Of a stretch of DNA of 64,000 bases, positions 39,319 through 50,201 are shown in pieces; within the stretch, counting starts at the first letter, position 1, and each line of letters starts with the position of its first letter. Origin of the DNA: Takakia lepidozioides (Eukaryota > Streptophyta > Takakiopsida > Takakiales > Takakiaceae); assembly GCA_030704615.1 (NCBI GenBank), contig CM060732.1:24306001-24370000 (forward strand), written 5' to 3'. The translations under genes were made by a program, and so were the position numbers. Under the pieces are notes generated by a model. That model was not told where the DNA came from. It did not search any database and worked only from the letters and a program-made list of their open reading frames with translations.

Positions 39319-39809
39319 CCCGTCGTCAACCCAGATCAATGAATGAAGATGATTGTGGCTTCACGTTGGTCAATTTCAATCAAATGCTACCACATTCTGA
39401 ACAGCCTTTTGTATTGCCAATACAGGTTGATCAAGTCTTTTTCTCTGAGTGTGTGAAGGAACGACAACGGAAAGTTGTATTGGAGAAGAGCCCCCGATCC
39501 CGGAGAGTGGTGTATGATATCTCAATTTCTATTGATGATCTGACAAGAGTTGAAGGCTTGTTAGCTCCACAACAACTACAAGAGACATTGACTACTGGCC
39601 GAACTCACAACCGAATTCAGACAGGGACACCAGAGCAGCTGGCCTCATTGTACCGACCCCCATACCGATGACGCGAGGTACAACCCCCAGTTGACCAGCA
39701 AGTCTATCACGAAGACACAGATACCTCCACCAACGTTGAGGCTATGGTCAGTGATAATGACACAGATACCTCCATATTCACAAACACGGATTCAGTCGAT
39801 GACAATTAG
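39319..39809 (+). pseudogene. CACTA-2 fragment: DUF4216 end of a transposase gene
   Basis: It starts abruptly inside DUF4216 at a position homologous to 12957 in CACTA-1 (CGTCGTCAACC in both). It reads DDCGFTLVNFNQML, EQPFVLPIQVDQVFFSECV and KVVLEKSPRSRRVVYDISIS, with an acidic end (DTDTSIFTNTDSVDDN region) and a stop at 39807-39809. It belongs to a subfamily close to CACTA-1. The 5' portion is missing. Confidence 0.8.
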
Positions 39810-42458
39810 ATATGCTACCCTTGTGCATGTATTACCTGTCATTCCAAATAAATGTATTCTTCTGTCCCCATGTAGTCACATTTTTTTGGGTACCAATTGT
39901 CAATGAACATTGATATTCAAACATGCTCACAATTCCTCCATGCTATAAGCTGTTGTGATCAAGCACTAGTGGATTGGCCACTAGTAGGGCCATTTATTCA
40001 TATCCAGATTATAAAACATTGGCACCCAGAAGTTGGGAAGTGACCCAGTCTGGCACTTCACCATTCTACACTTCCAATATCTTCCAATGTGCAACTATTA
40101 GCACTGATTTCATCGTTGGCAACCTGCAGTAATATCCCTATATCAAAAAAATCCCATACCCACATCCTTGGGCCTTTGTCTAGCTTCAACTACAACAACA
40201 TATTGTCACATTTGGCATACATCTACGCCAGGGCAATATCTAGAATGATATTGGTACAATTCACGTTTTGATTCTGTCAATTCTTTGCCCCTTTGTAGAG
40301 TTGTAGACGGGGTGGCATGCATAGTGTCAACCATTAATGCACCCCATTAACAGTTGCAAACTTAATTTAGGGTTCGTGTTTAGACAGAGCTAGGTTAGGT
40401 CCCGAAGGCGCCGCCTAGCCCCAATGGTGCTGCTAATGTGGATTATAATTTCTCTATGTCATAAGTGTTTCGCGTTTGTAATCTGTAACCAACAGTTAGT
40501 ACTAACTCATTGACGTATTTACGAAAACAATAATCCAGGAATAAGCAATGCGAATGTATAACTACCCTTGGTATAATGGTTATGGTTATTTTAGAGGAGA
40601 GATATCTAGTGTAAATATTAGTTATTCAGTAAACAACAACAAATTAATTTCAATTAACCAACTTTAGTATTTCTTTTCTTTTTGAATAACTTTATGTATA
40701 TGTTCAAAAGAGAGATACTGATTTATTTAGTTCTTAATAGTGCTCATTAATCTAGGTGAGTCAAGAATAATTAATTAGATCATTTTGAGGGAAAGATCAG
40801 CCCAACAAACAATATTACTATAACCAAAATAAAAGAAGAGAGTCAAAACTAACTATAGGAAATAGTGTGGTGGCTATTGGGATTTTGAAGTTAGTAATTT
40901 AAGCAATAAGATTGGCTGTGTTGGGCCAACAAAGAAAACAACTAAATCACATCCTAGTATGATTTTCTAGTTGAAAATCGATAGGGCGGTATTCTGATGA
41001 TTAGCCGCCTTCAAGTTAAGTACCCCAGGATCGTTACATGGAAAAGATAGAAGAAAACAAAGCAGGGAAGAAAGAAGAAAAAAAAAACAACCAACCAAAA
41101 CGAGACAATTCTTTACAACGATTTGGCGGTAGCTTAGGAGTGCTAGATTTCCAAGGTCGTTTCCCCTAGCTCGGCGTAAATCTAGTATTGTCTAGGATAC
41201 CTGAAATTCAGACTCAAGTCTGTCTCTATAGAACTCCAAGTAGGTATAGAGGGTAATCTTATACAAAATAATCAACTACTCGAGGTAGATTTTCTTCACA
41301 CGGTGCTCACCCGAGCACTAGTCCCAAGTTGATGTCGCTGATGGTGCAAGTTTGATGAATTCTGCTCACGGACTGATATGAATTGTTATGGTACAAACGA
41401 TCTATCAGATTATAAGAGGGTATGTACACGAATACTCAAAGGAAATCTAGACAATAACAAGCTTCTCTACTTCAATCATGCAATTCTCGGCATACCACAC
41501 GACTCACATCCACTAACACGGCACCTTGATTCCAACGGCGTGCGGCTGTAATATTTAATCAAAAACCAGTTCACTATACACCGTTCCTCTTCACTACAAC
41601 ATCTAGCCTACACTAAAACGAAGAAAGAGAGCGAGAAGAAAGAGAGCGAGGAGAAAGAGAGCAAAGAGAAAGAGCGGGAGTGAGAGAAAATAAGAACTTG
41701 ATTGTCTGTTCTCTCTTTCGCCGGCTGATTTATATCAGTCCGTCGCCCTACATCCGTCACTTGTTTTGACCACTTTCATCCATCCATTTCTCCAAAAAAT
41801 ATTAAATTACTACTGGTGCATTTAAGCACCGACACCTAGTTAAAGTTTTTAATTAATTTTCCCTGGAGTGTTCATTAATATAAGATATAATCTTTTTTTT
41901 AAATCCTTCAGATCTGCGCCCTCCACCTGAACGGTCCAGATCGAACCATGTATTTTTTCCTCCATCCATTGTCATCCGTCCAGAGATCCAGCCTGTAATC
42001 CATCCATCCATGGTTCCATCCACTGATTTCATCCATTTTCATTCTTCCTCATAATTTTCATCTATCTGTAACTTTCATCCATCCAGGGACATGACCAATT
42101 TAAGACCAACTTAAATTGATACATGAACCGTTTTAAATCCTCATGAATGTTGCTCCTCATCCATGTCATTCATCCATTTGGGAAGTGGGGATCGCTACCC
42201 TTGATCAACCAATATCCAGCGGTTCACATTTATCCTTGTTTTCCCATTAGATCCATTTCCCGTACTATGTTGAGATCGGGGAGAGGTTCCTATGCTTGAA
42301 GTAGCATTGTTTTGAGAGTCGTCTGCTGGTGAGATCCTCCAGCAAGATAAGCATATTTTCCTGCATTTGCTAACTTACAAAGACATCGATCCTAAATCAT
42401 TCTTGGGCATTGAAGACTATTCGTTGAGACTAAATCATACCTCCATACCATGTAGCCT
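39810..42458. other. Long stretch without recognisable genes
   Basis: AT-rich. The only structures I see are a CACTAGTGG/CCACTAGTAGG palindrome at about 39964-39987, a purine-rich imperfect tandem of GAAAGAGAGCGAGGA units (41618-41692), and a CATC/CCATCC-rich block at 41965-42175. A TATA-like ATTTATAT at 41726 might belong to an LTR, but no protein evidence supports this. Confidence 0.4.
41618..41692 (+). repeat. Imperfect purine-rich tandem repeat
   Basis: Five to six imperfect units of about 15 bp (GAAAGAGAGCGAGAA type). Confidence 0.75.
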
Positions 42459-43005
42459 CTAAGGTACTGTCCGCAAACCAAATTGATCCCCAACAATTCT
42501 AACCCTCCGAATTGTACCATACCCTCCCTGTTCGGGCGCGTCAAGTTGTTGTACCTGTGCGTTTGTGGATATGTATCTCACGTTCAATGCCACATCCGCG
42601 GACGAGGACCCTGCCTTCCATGGCTGAGTTCCTGTAACTGTCAACTCCTTGTTGAAAACTTCCAAGGTATAATCCACAGGGCAATCTGGCAGCCATCGCC
42701 AACGCGTACTGACGGAATCAAACGCCCACCACCTCCATGCACTTATGAGAGGCTGTACAGTGTGTGCAGGCCCAGCCAACATGTAAACCCATTCCTCCTT
42801 GATCTCTACCCGTTTTGCGAATCTCAAAGACGTCGTTGCGGCCTTCGTCATTAACCACCGCTAGCACATTCTGCCATTTCTTACAACCATCTGTCAACGG
42901 TAAATAATAAGAGCGAGGCACCCGTGCAATGCATTCTAGTGTCACATGGTCTGTCAATCCCAGAATCAAGGAGTTGTCCTTTGACTGGTCCTCCGTCTCT
43001 GCCAT
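42459..43005 (-). pseudogene. F-box/kelch-repeat protein, frameshifted
   Basis: The minus strand starts at 43005 with an N-terminal F-box: LILGLTDHVTLECIARVPRS, YYLPLTDGCKKWQNVL. About 50 residues later an indel (around 42840) moves the sense into the frame that reads EIKEEWVYMLAG, WWAFDSVSTRWRWLPDCPVD and YTLEVFNKELTVTGTQ, the start of a kelch-type propeller as in plant F-box/kelch proteins. Such proteins bind SKP1 through the F-box and recruit substrates for ubiquitination through the propeller. Only the first one or two blades are present, so it is truncated, or continues after an intron that I cannot place. Confidence 0.7.
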
Positions 43006-43094
43006 TGCTAGAATTCCATTTTATTTATGATTTCTTAATATGATTTCATACTAAACTTCATAAATATATACTAATATACATCAAATGTGCTATT

Positions 43095-43376
43095 CTAAAT
43101 TATGATCCGAAAAAAGTGATCAACACATAGCAATATCTTGCAAACCTGGCCCTGTGCATCTTCATCCCTTCTACCACTCTGAATCGCTCGCATCTGTTGT
43201 CGCCATTGAGTGGTCAGATTGTTGAGAAACCTATAAGACCATCCCAGTGGAACATCAGTTGGCTTGCTCCCCACCCCCTCTCTAGCTTGCAATTGAATCA
43301 TAATCTTATCTTGTTTTTTTCTCTCATCTCCAGGAAAATGACCCGCTATTACGTTGTTGTACTGCAATTCTGCCAA
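43095..43376 (-). other. Exon-like minus-strand stretch, unknown
   Basis: It reads EGVGSKPTDVPLGWSYRFLN, then NLTTQWRQQMRAIQSGRRDE, and ends at a donor-like GGGCCAG/GTTTGC. It is amphipathic and charged. No family recognised. It may be an exon of a gene between the F-box and FKBP fragments. Confidence 0.3.
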
Positions 43377-44000
43377 AATCTTACAATGTCAGGCTATGGC
43401 TGTCATCGCAGCCTCCACACCAATGTATGGATGTGTCATTCATGAGCAACACTACCCCAAGTCTGCCTTCACCCTGCCCTAACCACAAAATGAAATTAAG
43501 GAATTCCAGTCAACTGTGACCAACATGGGAGGTTTTTGGTGGTTCAAAGCTATTTCATGAGTAAAATACTTACACCACTTGGTTGTGGTGGAAGACCTAC
43601 AATTATACCACATCCTACACATCGCTTACTTGTGGTGGCAATCTTGCAATCCAATATCCACAAACAGGCAGATTTCGTCTTGACCAAGCTGTGATGGCAA
43701 GCCTATGGCATCTCAGGAAAAGCAAAGCATTAGAGATGTGAGTTCAAACAGTCGTGCAATCAGTTTTCAGCCCACTGAGCTAGTGAGGAAGTGCCCAGTA
43801 TACGACTTCTGTGTCACACATTAGTGAAAAAATAAACCAACACCAACTTTCACATCCCTCATCCCATTAGAGCTTGCCAACTTCACTGCCTCCCTGGAAT
43901 CCCCCCCCCCCCCCGTGAAAAAGCAAGTATAAAGCAAATTCCCAAAGACATGTTTACCAGTGATATATGTCTCGCTGGTAGTCGTTGAGAAACAAGGCTC
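43377..44000. other. No gene recognised
   Basis: Contains a poly(C) run of about 16 at 43900-43915 and otherwise nothing that I can support. Confidence 0.4.
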
Positions 44001-44502
44001 TTAAGCTTTGCCCACAAACTCAACATCAAATACGAGTGTTGAATTGGGGGGTATGACACACAACCCTGCAATCCAACAACTTCTCACGGTTTAGAAAAGA
44101 TCTTTCAAAAATGAAGAGAATGAAGAGAATGAAAGGGAAGTATGTGGTTCAGGGCTGGATTAAATGGGACAGCTTGGCATCAGATGGGCCTTGGGTTGCT
44201 GCCTACAGTGAAACATAGAATATGGCATGCTACTGGAGGCATATCAATCGCTGAGGCTATGTGCTTCCCCAGCCACAGCTTAGCAGAAAAAAGAGGTTGC
44301 ATCAACAACGAGAGTGAATCTTGGAAGACAACATCATTCTCAACCCCTTTGTTCCGAGCAAAATTTACTCAAAATGTAGAGCAGACACTTCTGTGACCTG
44401 TTTGTAGGGTTCTAAGATGACAGGCATTTGTACCTCATCGACAACCAGCTCCCCTTTCACCATAGCCAAGTTGTGGAGGGATTATCAATGTTCGCTTTCC
44501 AC
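44001..44502 (-). CDS. FKBP-type peptidyl-prolyl isomerase, last two exons
   Basis: On the minus strand the exon 44502-44446 encodes GGKRTLIIPPQLGYGERGAG. It has a good acceptor (catgcag) and a donor after GGAGCTG. The last exon 44065-44001 (acceptor ttgcag) encodes LCVIPPNSTLVFDVEFVGKA and a stop. The splice phases match, giving an uninterrupted join of the family's G-x-G-x-x-x-I-P-P-N-S-T-L-V-F-D-V-E-L signature. These proteins catalyse cis-trans isomerisation of proline bonds and bind FK506. The N-terminal half was not found upstream, so the gene is either split by long introns or truncated. The conserved phases suggest that this part is not old debris. Confidence 0.8.
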
Positions 44503-44842
44503 CTGCATGCCAAATCTCACATCCGTTTACAACTTACATCCTCCTGACCCAAAAAGCTGCAGCAAATACATGTTCCTGTAGCCCATTCATATCATTTAAT
44601 CAGATAGGTGTGTGGAACTGCTTCTGTAAAGTTGGGCTCAATTACATATCCTGCAGCCTTCGAGTCGCTTCAGCAGAAGTAGCATCATGCAGGTACAATG
44701 CCTTTAAGAGTGTCATGTCCAGCCAACTCCCATGAGAACTGGTCAATAGATGTTCATCTACAGCATCCCTCTTTCCCTCTGCATTTGTGCACATGCACAT
44801 TTAAACAACAACAGAAATGACATTAATTGCAAAAAGGGCTAG

Positions 44843-45301
44843 GTGAAGCCAAACGAACCTGCTAGCATTGGGGGTATGCCGTCAGCACACCACAATGCCG
44901 GATTTATTTGTCGGTATTTGAACCAGGTAGGAAGATTGCCAACCATGTCTCCAGTTTGTAATAATCAGCCTCCAGGTGGCAGGCGCTTGTCAAAGGCAAA
45001 ATTTTCCTTCAATGATATCTTTTGCTGCTCGTGTACAGTAGCAAAGCCTACCTTCTTATCCGAGTCCTTTGGCAGTCCCAATGCTTCATCTTCATCCTCA
45101 AAATTAGGCTTCTCTATGATATCCAAATTTTTGGGTCTTCATCAAGTTCGGCATCCTCTGACCCATAATAAATTGAGCACAAAAGATTTCTTCATTTTCT
45201 TGTCATACTCGTCAGGATCAAAAACTTCCTCCAAATCCTCCTTGTCCACAACTGACAGCCCTCTAGAGCTGGCACCAGCAACCATCCATATTTTCATCTA
45301 G
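44843..45301 (-). pseudogene. KRI1-like nucleolar protein fragment, frameshifted
   Basis: On the minus strand: EDLEEVFDPDEYDKKMKKSF, then in another frame YYGSEDAELDEDP, then IIEKPNFEDEDEALGLPKDS, and after a stop GDMVGNLPTWFKYRQINPA. The sequence D-P-D-E-Y-D-K-x-M-K, Y-Y-G-x-E-D, K-P-x-F-x-D-E-D-E-x-L-G-L-P and T-x-F-K-Y-R is that of the KRR1-interacting protein Kri1, needed for 40S ribosome biogenesis in the nucleolus. At least two frame changes and two stop codons indicate a pseudogene, unless some coincide with short introns. Confidence 0.65.
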
Positions 45302-45499
45302 GCCATCATCATTGCCAAAGTAAATTTGCCCCTACCTCTCTTGACATAAGATGCCTCTATTCTCACTGTGGAATTAGACCGGGAGAATCATGCACTGATA
45401 TGAGCAGACTCTTACATGGCAAAAACCCTCGACAAACGGGGAGAGAGGAGAAGAGAATGGAGGTACCGTCGCCCTCGGCAGTTGGTGGTTTTTTGGGGA

Positions 45500-45796
45500 A
45501 ATGACATAGTGAATGCCTATAATTACTTGTAGGGCCTCCCTCCTATGACAACCATGCTGGGCATATCCTGCAATCATTGCGTTCCAAGACACCACATCTT
45601 GTTCGGCCATATCATCGAACACTCCCTTCTCATCCTTGATGATACCACATTCAAAATACATGTCCACCCAGGTAGAGTTTAGAACAAATACCTCTCGTAC
45701 TATTCCCATTTTGAGGATGTCCAATTTCAGGGCTAATAAGCTCGCACATTCATTGCAAACGCAACCAATTGTGACCTTGTCCGGCTTCAGCATCAC
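45500..45796 (-). pseudogene. PPR (PLS-class) protein fragment
   Basis: The minus strand encodes MMLKPDKVTIGCVCNECASL, VREVFVLNSTWVDMYFECGI and GVFDDMAEQDVVSWNAMIAG followed by YAQHGCHRREAL. This is two to three pentatricopeptide units of the long/short plant type that bind organellar RNA. Start and end are abrupt and no full-length protein is present. Confidence 0.8.
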
Positions 45797-46109
45797 TAAA
45801 AGAACTCGTTGTATAGTCGAATACCAATGTCATGAAGGGGGGAATGTATCAAATTGTACACTTGAAGACTGCAAATAGGGACAACGATTACAAGTCAATT
45901 CGAAGTCTGCAAACTGCATGACTCAATGAAGTATGCTACTTACTACTTCGTGATATTTGCCCACGCCACTACATAGTGAAACTGCAAACTGCTTCGAGCT
46001 CCAGGTCCTTTTGCCAATATAAAATGGACACATGTTCACATATGACAAGTGCTTTGTTAAAGATAGATGGATGAGGTCATCCAATGGATGAACCCATTCA
46101 TGTATATGC
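45797..46109. other. No gene recognised
   Basis: Nothing that I can support. Confidence 0.35.
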
Positions 46110-46484
46110 CTTAAGATGCCACGTGTAGTGATGTAATCATAAAAACAGAGATGTGAAACCTCCAGTAGTCATGTAGTCATAAGCTTATATGGCATGTCAT
46201 CAATGTGTAGTAGTGGTGTAGTCATTTAGTCATAAGCTTATGTGGCACGTGTCTAACGTGTAGTATTGCGTATGACTACTAGTTATATAAACCAGGCCTA
46301 TGTTCTTGGTCAACAATGTTTGACCGCGGCTCCTAGTCATGTAGTAGAACGTATGACTACATTAGATTAAAATATATTAAAATTCACCCAACAATGGGTT
46401 TCATCACTTCGTAGTCACATATATAGTCATGATTACCAAGGTTTATATCACCCGTAGTCATAAAAACATTAATCTGTAGTAGTG
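46110..46484 (+). mobile_element. Partial non-autonomous element with GTAGTCAT repeats (right end at 46484)
   Basis: It ends TCTGTAGTAGTG. TAGTCAT and ATGACTAC motifs recur about every 25-40 bp. It is homologous to 15705-16038, including GGTCAACAATGTTTGACC, which is an internal palindrome here. The left terminus is not found. Confidence 0.6.
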
Positions 46485-47250
46485 ATATCACTTTGTTCAG
46501 CTGGCCTTTTTTTGAAGCAGAACTGTTGCCCCCCAGAACTCCAAGACCTCCACGCTATGCATGCTAGGAATCTGGTCATGAAAGTATAGGAGAAGGGCCT
46601 AAGTGTAGGGCCTTCCGCCATCAGTTTGTTTCCTTGTTTCCACTGGCATAATGGTTTTGTGGGTTGCTTGTGGAGGGGGCTGTCTGGTTTATTTCCTTTC
46701 ACTTTTCCGCAGTCCCTTGTCATCCCATAAGCTCCATCATTACAGTTTTTGGCTGCTAAGGGTTGTTTTTGGGCTGCTTGTGGAGGGGGCCCAGCACCTC
46801 TGTTTACCAACTTCAAACCATGGGATTTTTCCTGCGATTGATCAATGCGCCATATGTTCTAAGCATCGTGTAGGGATTTAGAGAAATCTATAAGACGTTT
46901 TCAAATGAACAGTCAAGACGGTCCAAATCATCAGAAAGTCCTTATTGGGAGGTCATAGTAATTACAGGGGAAGAAGTCTGGATTATGTTTCCTTTTGTAT
47001 GAAGGCAGCCACTGAATATTGAATTTTGTAAGTTAACTCGTTGGGTGGATATTAGGCCTTGCAGACTTGTGGACTTAGATTCAGATCCTTGAAATCTCTT
47101 CTACCCTCTTCCTCCATGACTTAGTCTGTTTGACATGGCAGTCCTGCTTCCAAGATATAGAGTCGATTAACTTAGGATATCTGGTATTAGTCATACGTTG
47201 CAGCTGACCCCATGATCTGACCTCGACTTCATCGCGTCGGGAGCTTAAGG
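46485..47250. other. No gene recognised
   Basis: A near-duplicate phrase (GGGTTGCTTGTGGAGGGGGC at 46659 and GGGCTGCTTGTGGAGGGGGC at 46770) is the only structure noted. Confidence 0.35.

Positions 47251-47251
<1 letters not shown>

Positions 47252-47287
<36 letters not shown>
47252..47287 (+). repeat. (GA)n microsatellite
   Basis: Eighteen uninterrupted GA units. Confidence 0.95.
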
Positions 47288-47293
<6 letters not shown>

Positions 47294-47304
47294 CTCTCCT
47301 GATA

Positions 47305-47735
47305 CCTTTTCGAAAATGGCAAAGAAGTCCATGGTGACGTCATAAGAGCTGGAATTGTATCAGATGTCATTCTGATCCCTACCTTGGTGGACATGTAATT
47401 CAAAAACGGGTGCAGCAAGGTGGTTTAACTATATGTAGTGGCTGAACGAGATGTGGTGTTAAAGAACGTGATGAATGCAGGATATGCACAGGAGGGGTGC
47501 GGGATGAAGGCTTTGGCATAGAGACCTACGAGCAAATGATATGGGAAGGGTTGAAGTTGGACCAGATTATGTTCGTTTGTGTTTATAATGCATGAACAAC
47601 CATGCAAGCAGCCCTCGAAAAAGGCAAAGAGTTCCATGGTGATGTTGTCAAAGCTAGGGTCTTATCAGGTGTCATTTTGAACAGTACCCACAACATGTAT
47701 GTCAAATGTGGGAGCAACGAGATCTGTTATTATTA
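47305..47735 (+). pseudogene. PPR protein fragment, plus strand
   Basis: The plus strand reads KEVHGDVIRAGIVSDVIL, then TLVDM (stop) FKNGCSKV, AERDVV, AGYAQEGCGMKAL, and after a further frame change YEQMIWEGLKLDQIMF, ALEKGKEFHGDVVKA, and STHNMYVKCGSNE. Two successive PPR/PLS triplets with several stops. The repeated GKE-H-GDV phrases are normal PPR periodicity. It breaks off at the ATT-rich junction near 47735, close to the left edge of gypsy-4. Confidence 0.78.
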
Positions 47736-47942
47736 TTATTGTTTTTTTTCCTTTTGTTTGCCTATCTCTCCCCCTACTTAGGCCAAGGAAGACGGGGCAG
47801 GGAGAGAGGAGCAGCAACAGTAGTTGTTGCATACAAATCACCCCTATTTTTTTGATTGATTTCTTCTTGTTTTGGTTTAAGTGGCAACATCAGCGGCAAC
47901 AACACAATTGATATAACAAGGCATTGCTAATGAAGAATTCAG

Positions 47943-48167
47943 ATGAAGAGGAAGGATCAATTTGATGAAGGTAAACTGAAAACTTTTAAGACGGGTGATT
48001 TGGTTCTGTGGTTGCAGAAGAAGGGAAAGATGAAAGCTTCTAAGCTTAAGTCACCATGGAAATGACCTTATGTCATACAGAAGATGTATGATAACAACAC
48101 AACCATGTTACAAACCATTAATAAAGAGATGCTGGGAAGAGTCAATGCCAATAAGTTGAAGGGATAA
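47943..48167 (+). pseudogene. gypsy-4 integrase C-terminal (GPY/F) domain
   Basis: The frame reads FKTGDLVLWLQKKGK, KLKSPWK (TGA) PYVIQKM and RVNANKLKG, with a stop at 48165-48167. This is the GPY/F domain of gypsy integrases: F-x-x-G-D-L-V-L, W-x-G-P-Y, N-x-x-x-L-K. The glycine codon of G-P-Y has become TGA by one base change. The catalytic core is absent. Confidence 0.82.
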
Positions 48168-48309
48168 AGTGGTATCCATGACAAACCATAGCAGCATGAT
48201 TTGCATATTGAAACACAGAAACAGTCACGGGCTGCACCGGTGATACCAACGGAGCATGAAGCACTTGTCGTAAAGCCGAATGTGTATGGCCTGAGTGGAG
48301 AACACGGGT

Positions 48310-48432
48310 GATCGCACAGCTATCACAACCCATCACAGTATCACACAGTCTATCACAGTCCATCACAACATCACACAGCCTATCACAGTTTACCACAGTT
48401 TTACACAGTTTATCACAGCCCAACACAGCCTA
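48310..48432 (+). repeat. Degenerate CACAG repeat array, inner copy
   Basis: About 12 imperfect units of roughly 10 bp, TATCACAGYC or CATCACARYM, lie between the integrase stop and the next reading frame. A similar array occupies 53220-53435 inside the 3' LTR. Confidence 0.85.
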
Positions 48433-50201
48433 TGCGAGTTGCACAGTCCATAGAGTCAGTGACAGGTGGACGCGGGTTAACGTCAGAAAAGTGGCCGACA
48501 AGTGAAAGGATAGCTTGGAAGTCAAACTCGGAGAATGTGCCACGCGGACAGGGGAAGACGGGGGCAATTTTAAAAGCGAACACGTGGCCACTAGGGCGAA
48601 GCACACCACGGTGCATATATTGTAAAAGTGGGTGTCATCATGCAAGAGGACAAACTGGGCCGTCAAAGTACCTACCCGGTACATCAACCAAAACTATTTG
48701 TGGGCCCATTAATGCATTCAGGGCAAAGGTAACGGAACCCTTTACATGTACAGAAAAGGGGGGCCTTTGCCACATGTGCTGTCCTAGTGGACATTTCAGG
48801 TGGGAATGTCCACTGAGGGGGGTAAAATTAAGAAGTTACCCAAGGAGGCAACAGCCAATCAGGAGTGAGAATTTCATGCAGGTGGTTCCCTCCAAGAAAC
48901 AAGAACAAGAAATTAGAAGAGTTATGAGCGGAAGAGTCGAGGTGGCTCTGAATAACCAGCGTCTCGACGGGAGGGGCAATCAAAGCTATAGCTTTGTAGC
49001 TATGGCGGATATTACGGACTATACATTAGCTTTACTTCTCACGCAATGGCGCAAGGACGGACGGGTTGAAAGGACATTCTCTCTCACCCACTATCTGCAA
49101 GCCCCACAGGCTTACACGTATTTACCCGTTCCTTTCTGTGCCAACCATACCTTTATGCTCTACGTCCTGCAAGCTTTCCTGCAACTGTTTCAAACAAGGC
49201 CTTTTTGTTTGTCTGGGATGAAGAGAGTTAGGGGAATGGAGGATGTCAGGGTGAAGAGCACCACGATTTTGCAGAAGCAAACAATTGCTACACCACAGGC
49301 AGTGCAGCTGCTAAAGGAGTTGCGATTGGAAGGGCTGCTATGCAAGGACTGGTCTTTGCATCATCGGAAGTATATGATTCAATTCATTCAGAACTTTGAG
49401 CCTAGGACAGGAGTTACACAGGTGAGGGGAGTAGATATAGAGATTTCTCCCCAGTACTTGCAGCAACTGTTTGAATTGCCATCTGGGCATGTGAATGTGG
49501 ATGAATACAGGGCAAGATTGCAAATGGTCAATTTGTTCCAAGAAACGAGTTTCTTTAAAACACAAGGATACACCTGCACCAAGGCTGAGTACCCAGGGCT
49601 AAGAGAAGTTGGCCAAATATTGAATGTTCTGTTTGCCATGAAACAGAACCAACAGTACTTGAGCAGATCATTCACGGAGGAGATATTGAAAGCCTTGAGG
49701 GGAGAGAATGTAGCTTGGGCGGAGTTGATGTACAATGGTCTGGTGGAAGAGATGAAGCGGTTACAGGGCACTGTAGCTAAGTCTCCAATCATAGTGTCTG
49801 GCCCAATAATTGCGCAAATTATCCTTGATTCTTTCATAGTTGATGCACGAGAACGTAAAGAGATGGGAGTGTTTGAGACAGCAACCACTGCAATTGAGGA
49901 ACAGGGCCCTTCACATGGTGAAGGTGGATTGGAGGGGCAGCACCAGTCCAAGAGGCAAAAGCAGGATACGACTGCGGCATATCCACTAGCTTCAAGGAAA
50001 CCACAAGATGATGTTTCCATAGTTCTTGTACAGGATGGGGAACAGCAGCACAGGGGGCTGTTGTTACTGGAAGCACGGCCTGTGGAGAGGGAGGAAGAAG
50101 TTACCTCAGTACCACAGTCACCACAGTCAGTTGACTCAATTGTTCCGGGGGTCACTCAGATAGTACATGTTGTTACACCAAAGCCTATTGCTTTGGAATG
50201 A
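48432..50201 (+). CDS. gypsy-4 extra frame, N-terminal part: zinc-knuckle protein of unknown function
   Basis: A 589-codon frame. At about residues 60-75, CIYCKSGCHHARGQ looks like a knuckle that has lost its last cysteine. At about residues 112-125, CHMCCPSGHFRWEC is a complete CX2CX4HX4C knuckle. The following 350 residues are mixed alpha/beta, with phrases such as LLKELRLEGLLCKDWSLHHR, GVDIEISPQYLQQLFELPSG and FTEEILKALRGENVAWAELM; I recognise no named domain. The last 90 residues are acidic and Gln-rich. The start is uncertain because the CACAG array lies in the same frame upstream. The TGA at 50199 is followed by continuation in the same frame. Confidence 0.65.
   Translation: MRVAQSIESVTGGRGLTSEKWPTSERIAWKSNSENVPRGQGKTGAILKANTWPLGRSTPRCIYCKSGCHHARGQTGPSKYLPGTSTKTICGPINAFRAKVTEPFTCTEKGGLCHMCCPSGHFRWECPLRGVKLRSYPRRQQPIRSENFMQVVPSKKQEQEIRRVMSGRVEVALNNQRLDGRGNQSYSFVAMADITDYTLALLLTQWRKDGRVERTFSLTHYLQAPQAYTYLPVPFCANHTFMLYVLQAFLQLFQTRPFCLSGMKRVRGMEDVRVKSTTILQKQTIATPQAVQLLKELRLEGLLCKDWSLHHRKYMIQFIQNFEPRTGVTQVRGVDIEISPQYLQQLFELPSGHVNVDEYRARLQMVNLFQETSFFKTQGYTCTKAEYPGLREVGQILNVLFAMKQNQQYLSRSFTEEILKALRGENVAWAELMYNGLVEEMKRLQGTVAKSPIIVSGPIIAQIILDSFIVDARERKEMGVFETATTAIEEQGPSHGEGGLEGQHQSKRQKQDTTAAYPLASRKPQDDVSIVLVQDGEQQHRGLLLLEARPVEREEEVTSVPQSPQSVDSIVPGVTQIVHVVTPKPIALE

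Noticed and set aside
43883-44071. 62-codon minus-strand frame covering the last FKBP exon
   Set aside because: It is in the wrong frame; the correct frame gives the FKBP signature and joins in phase to the preceding exon.
48310-48432. Regular-looking CACAG repeats as a possible CRISPR array
   Set aside because: Units are about 10 bp, degenerate and without unique spacers, and the DNA is eukaryotic; it is a simple degenerate repeat.
49388-50155. 255-codon minus-strand open frame
   Set aside because: It is antisense to the 589-codon zinc-knuckle frame, has a Ser/Pro/Leu-biased shadow composition and no domain; the plus-strand frame has the knuckle motif.
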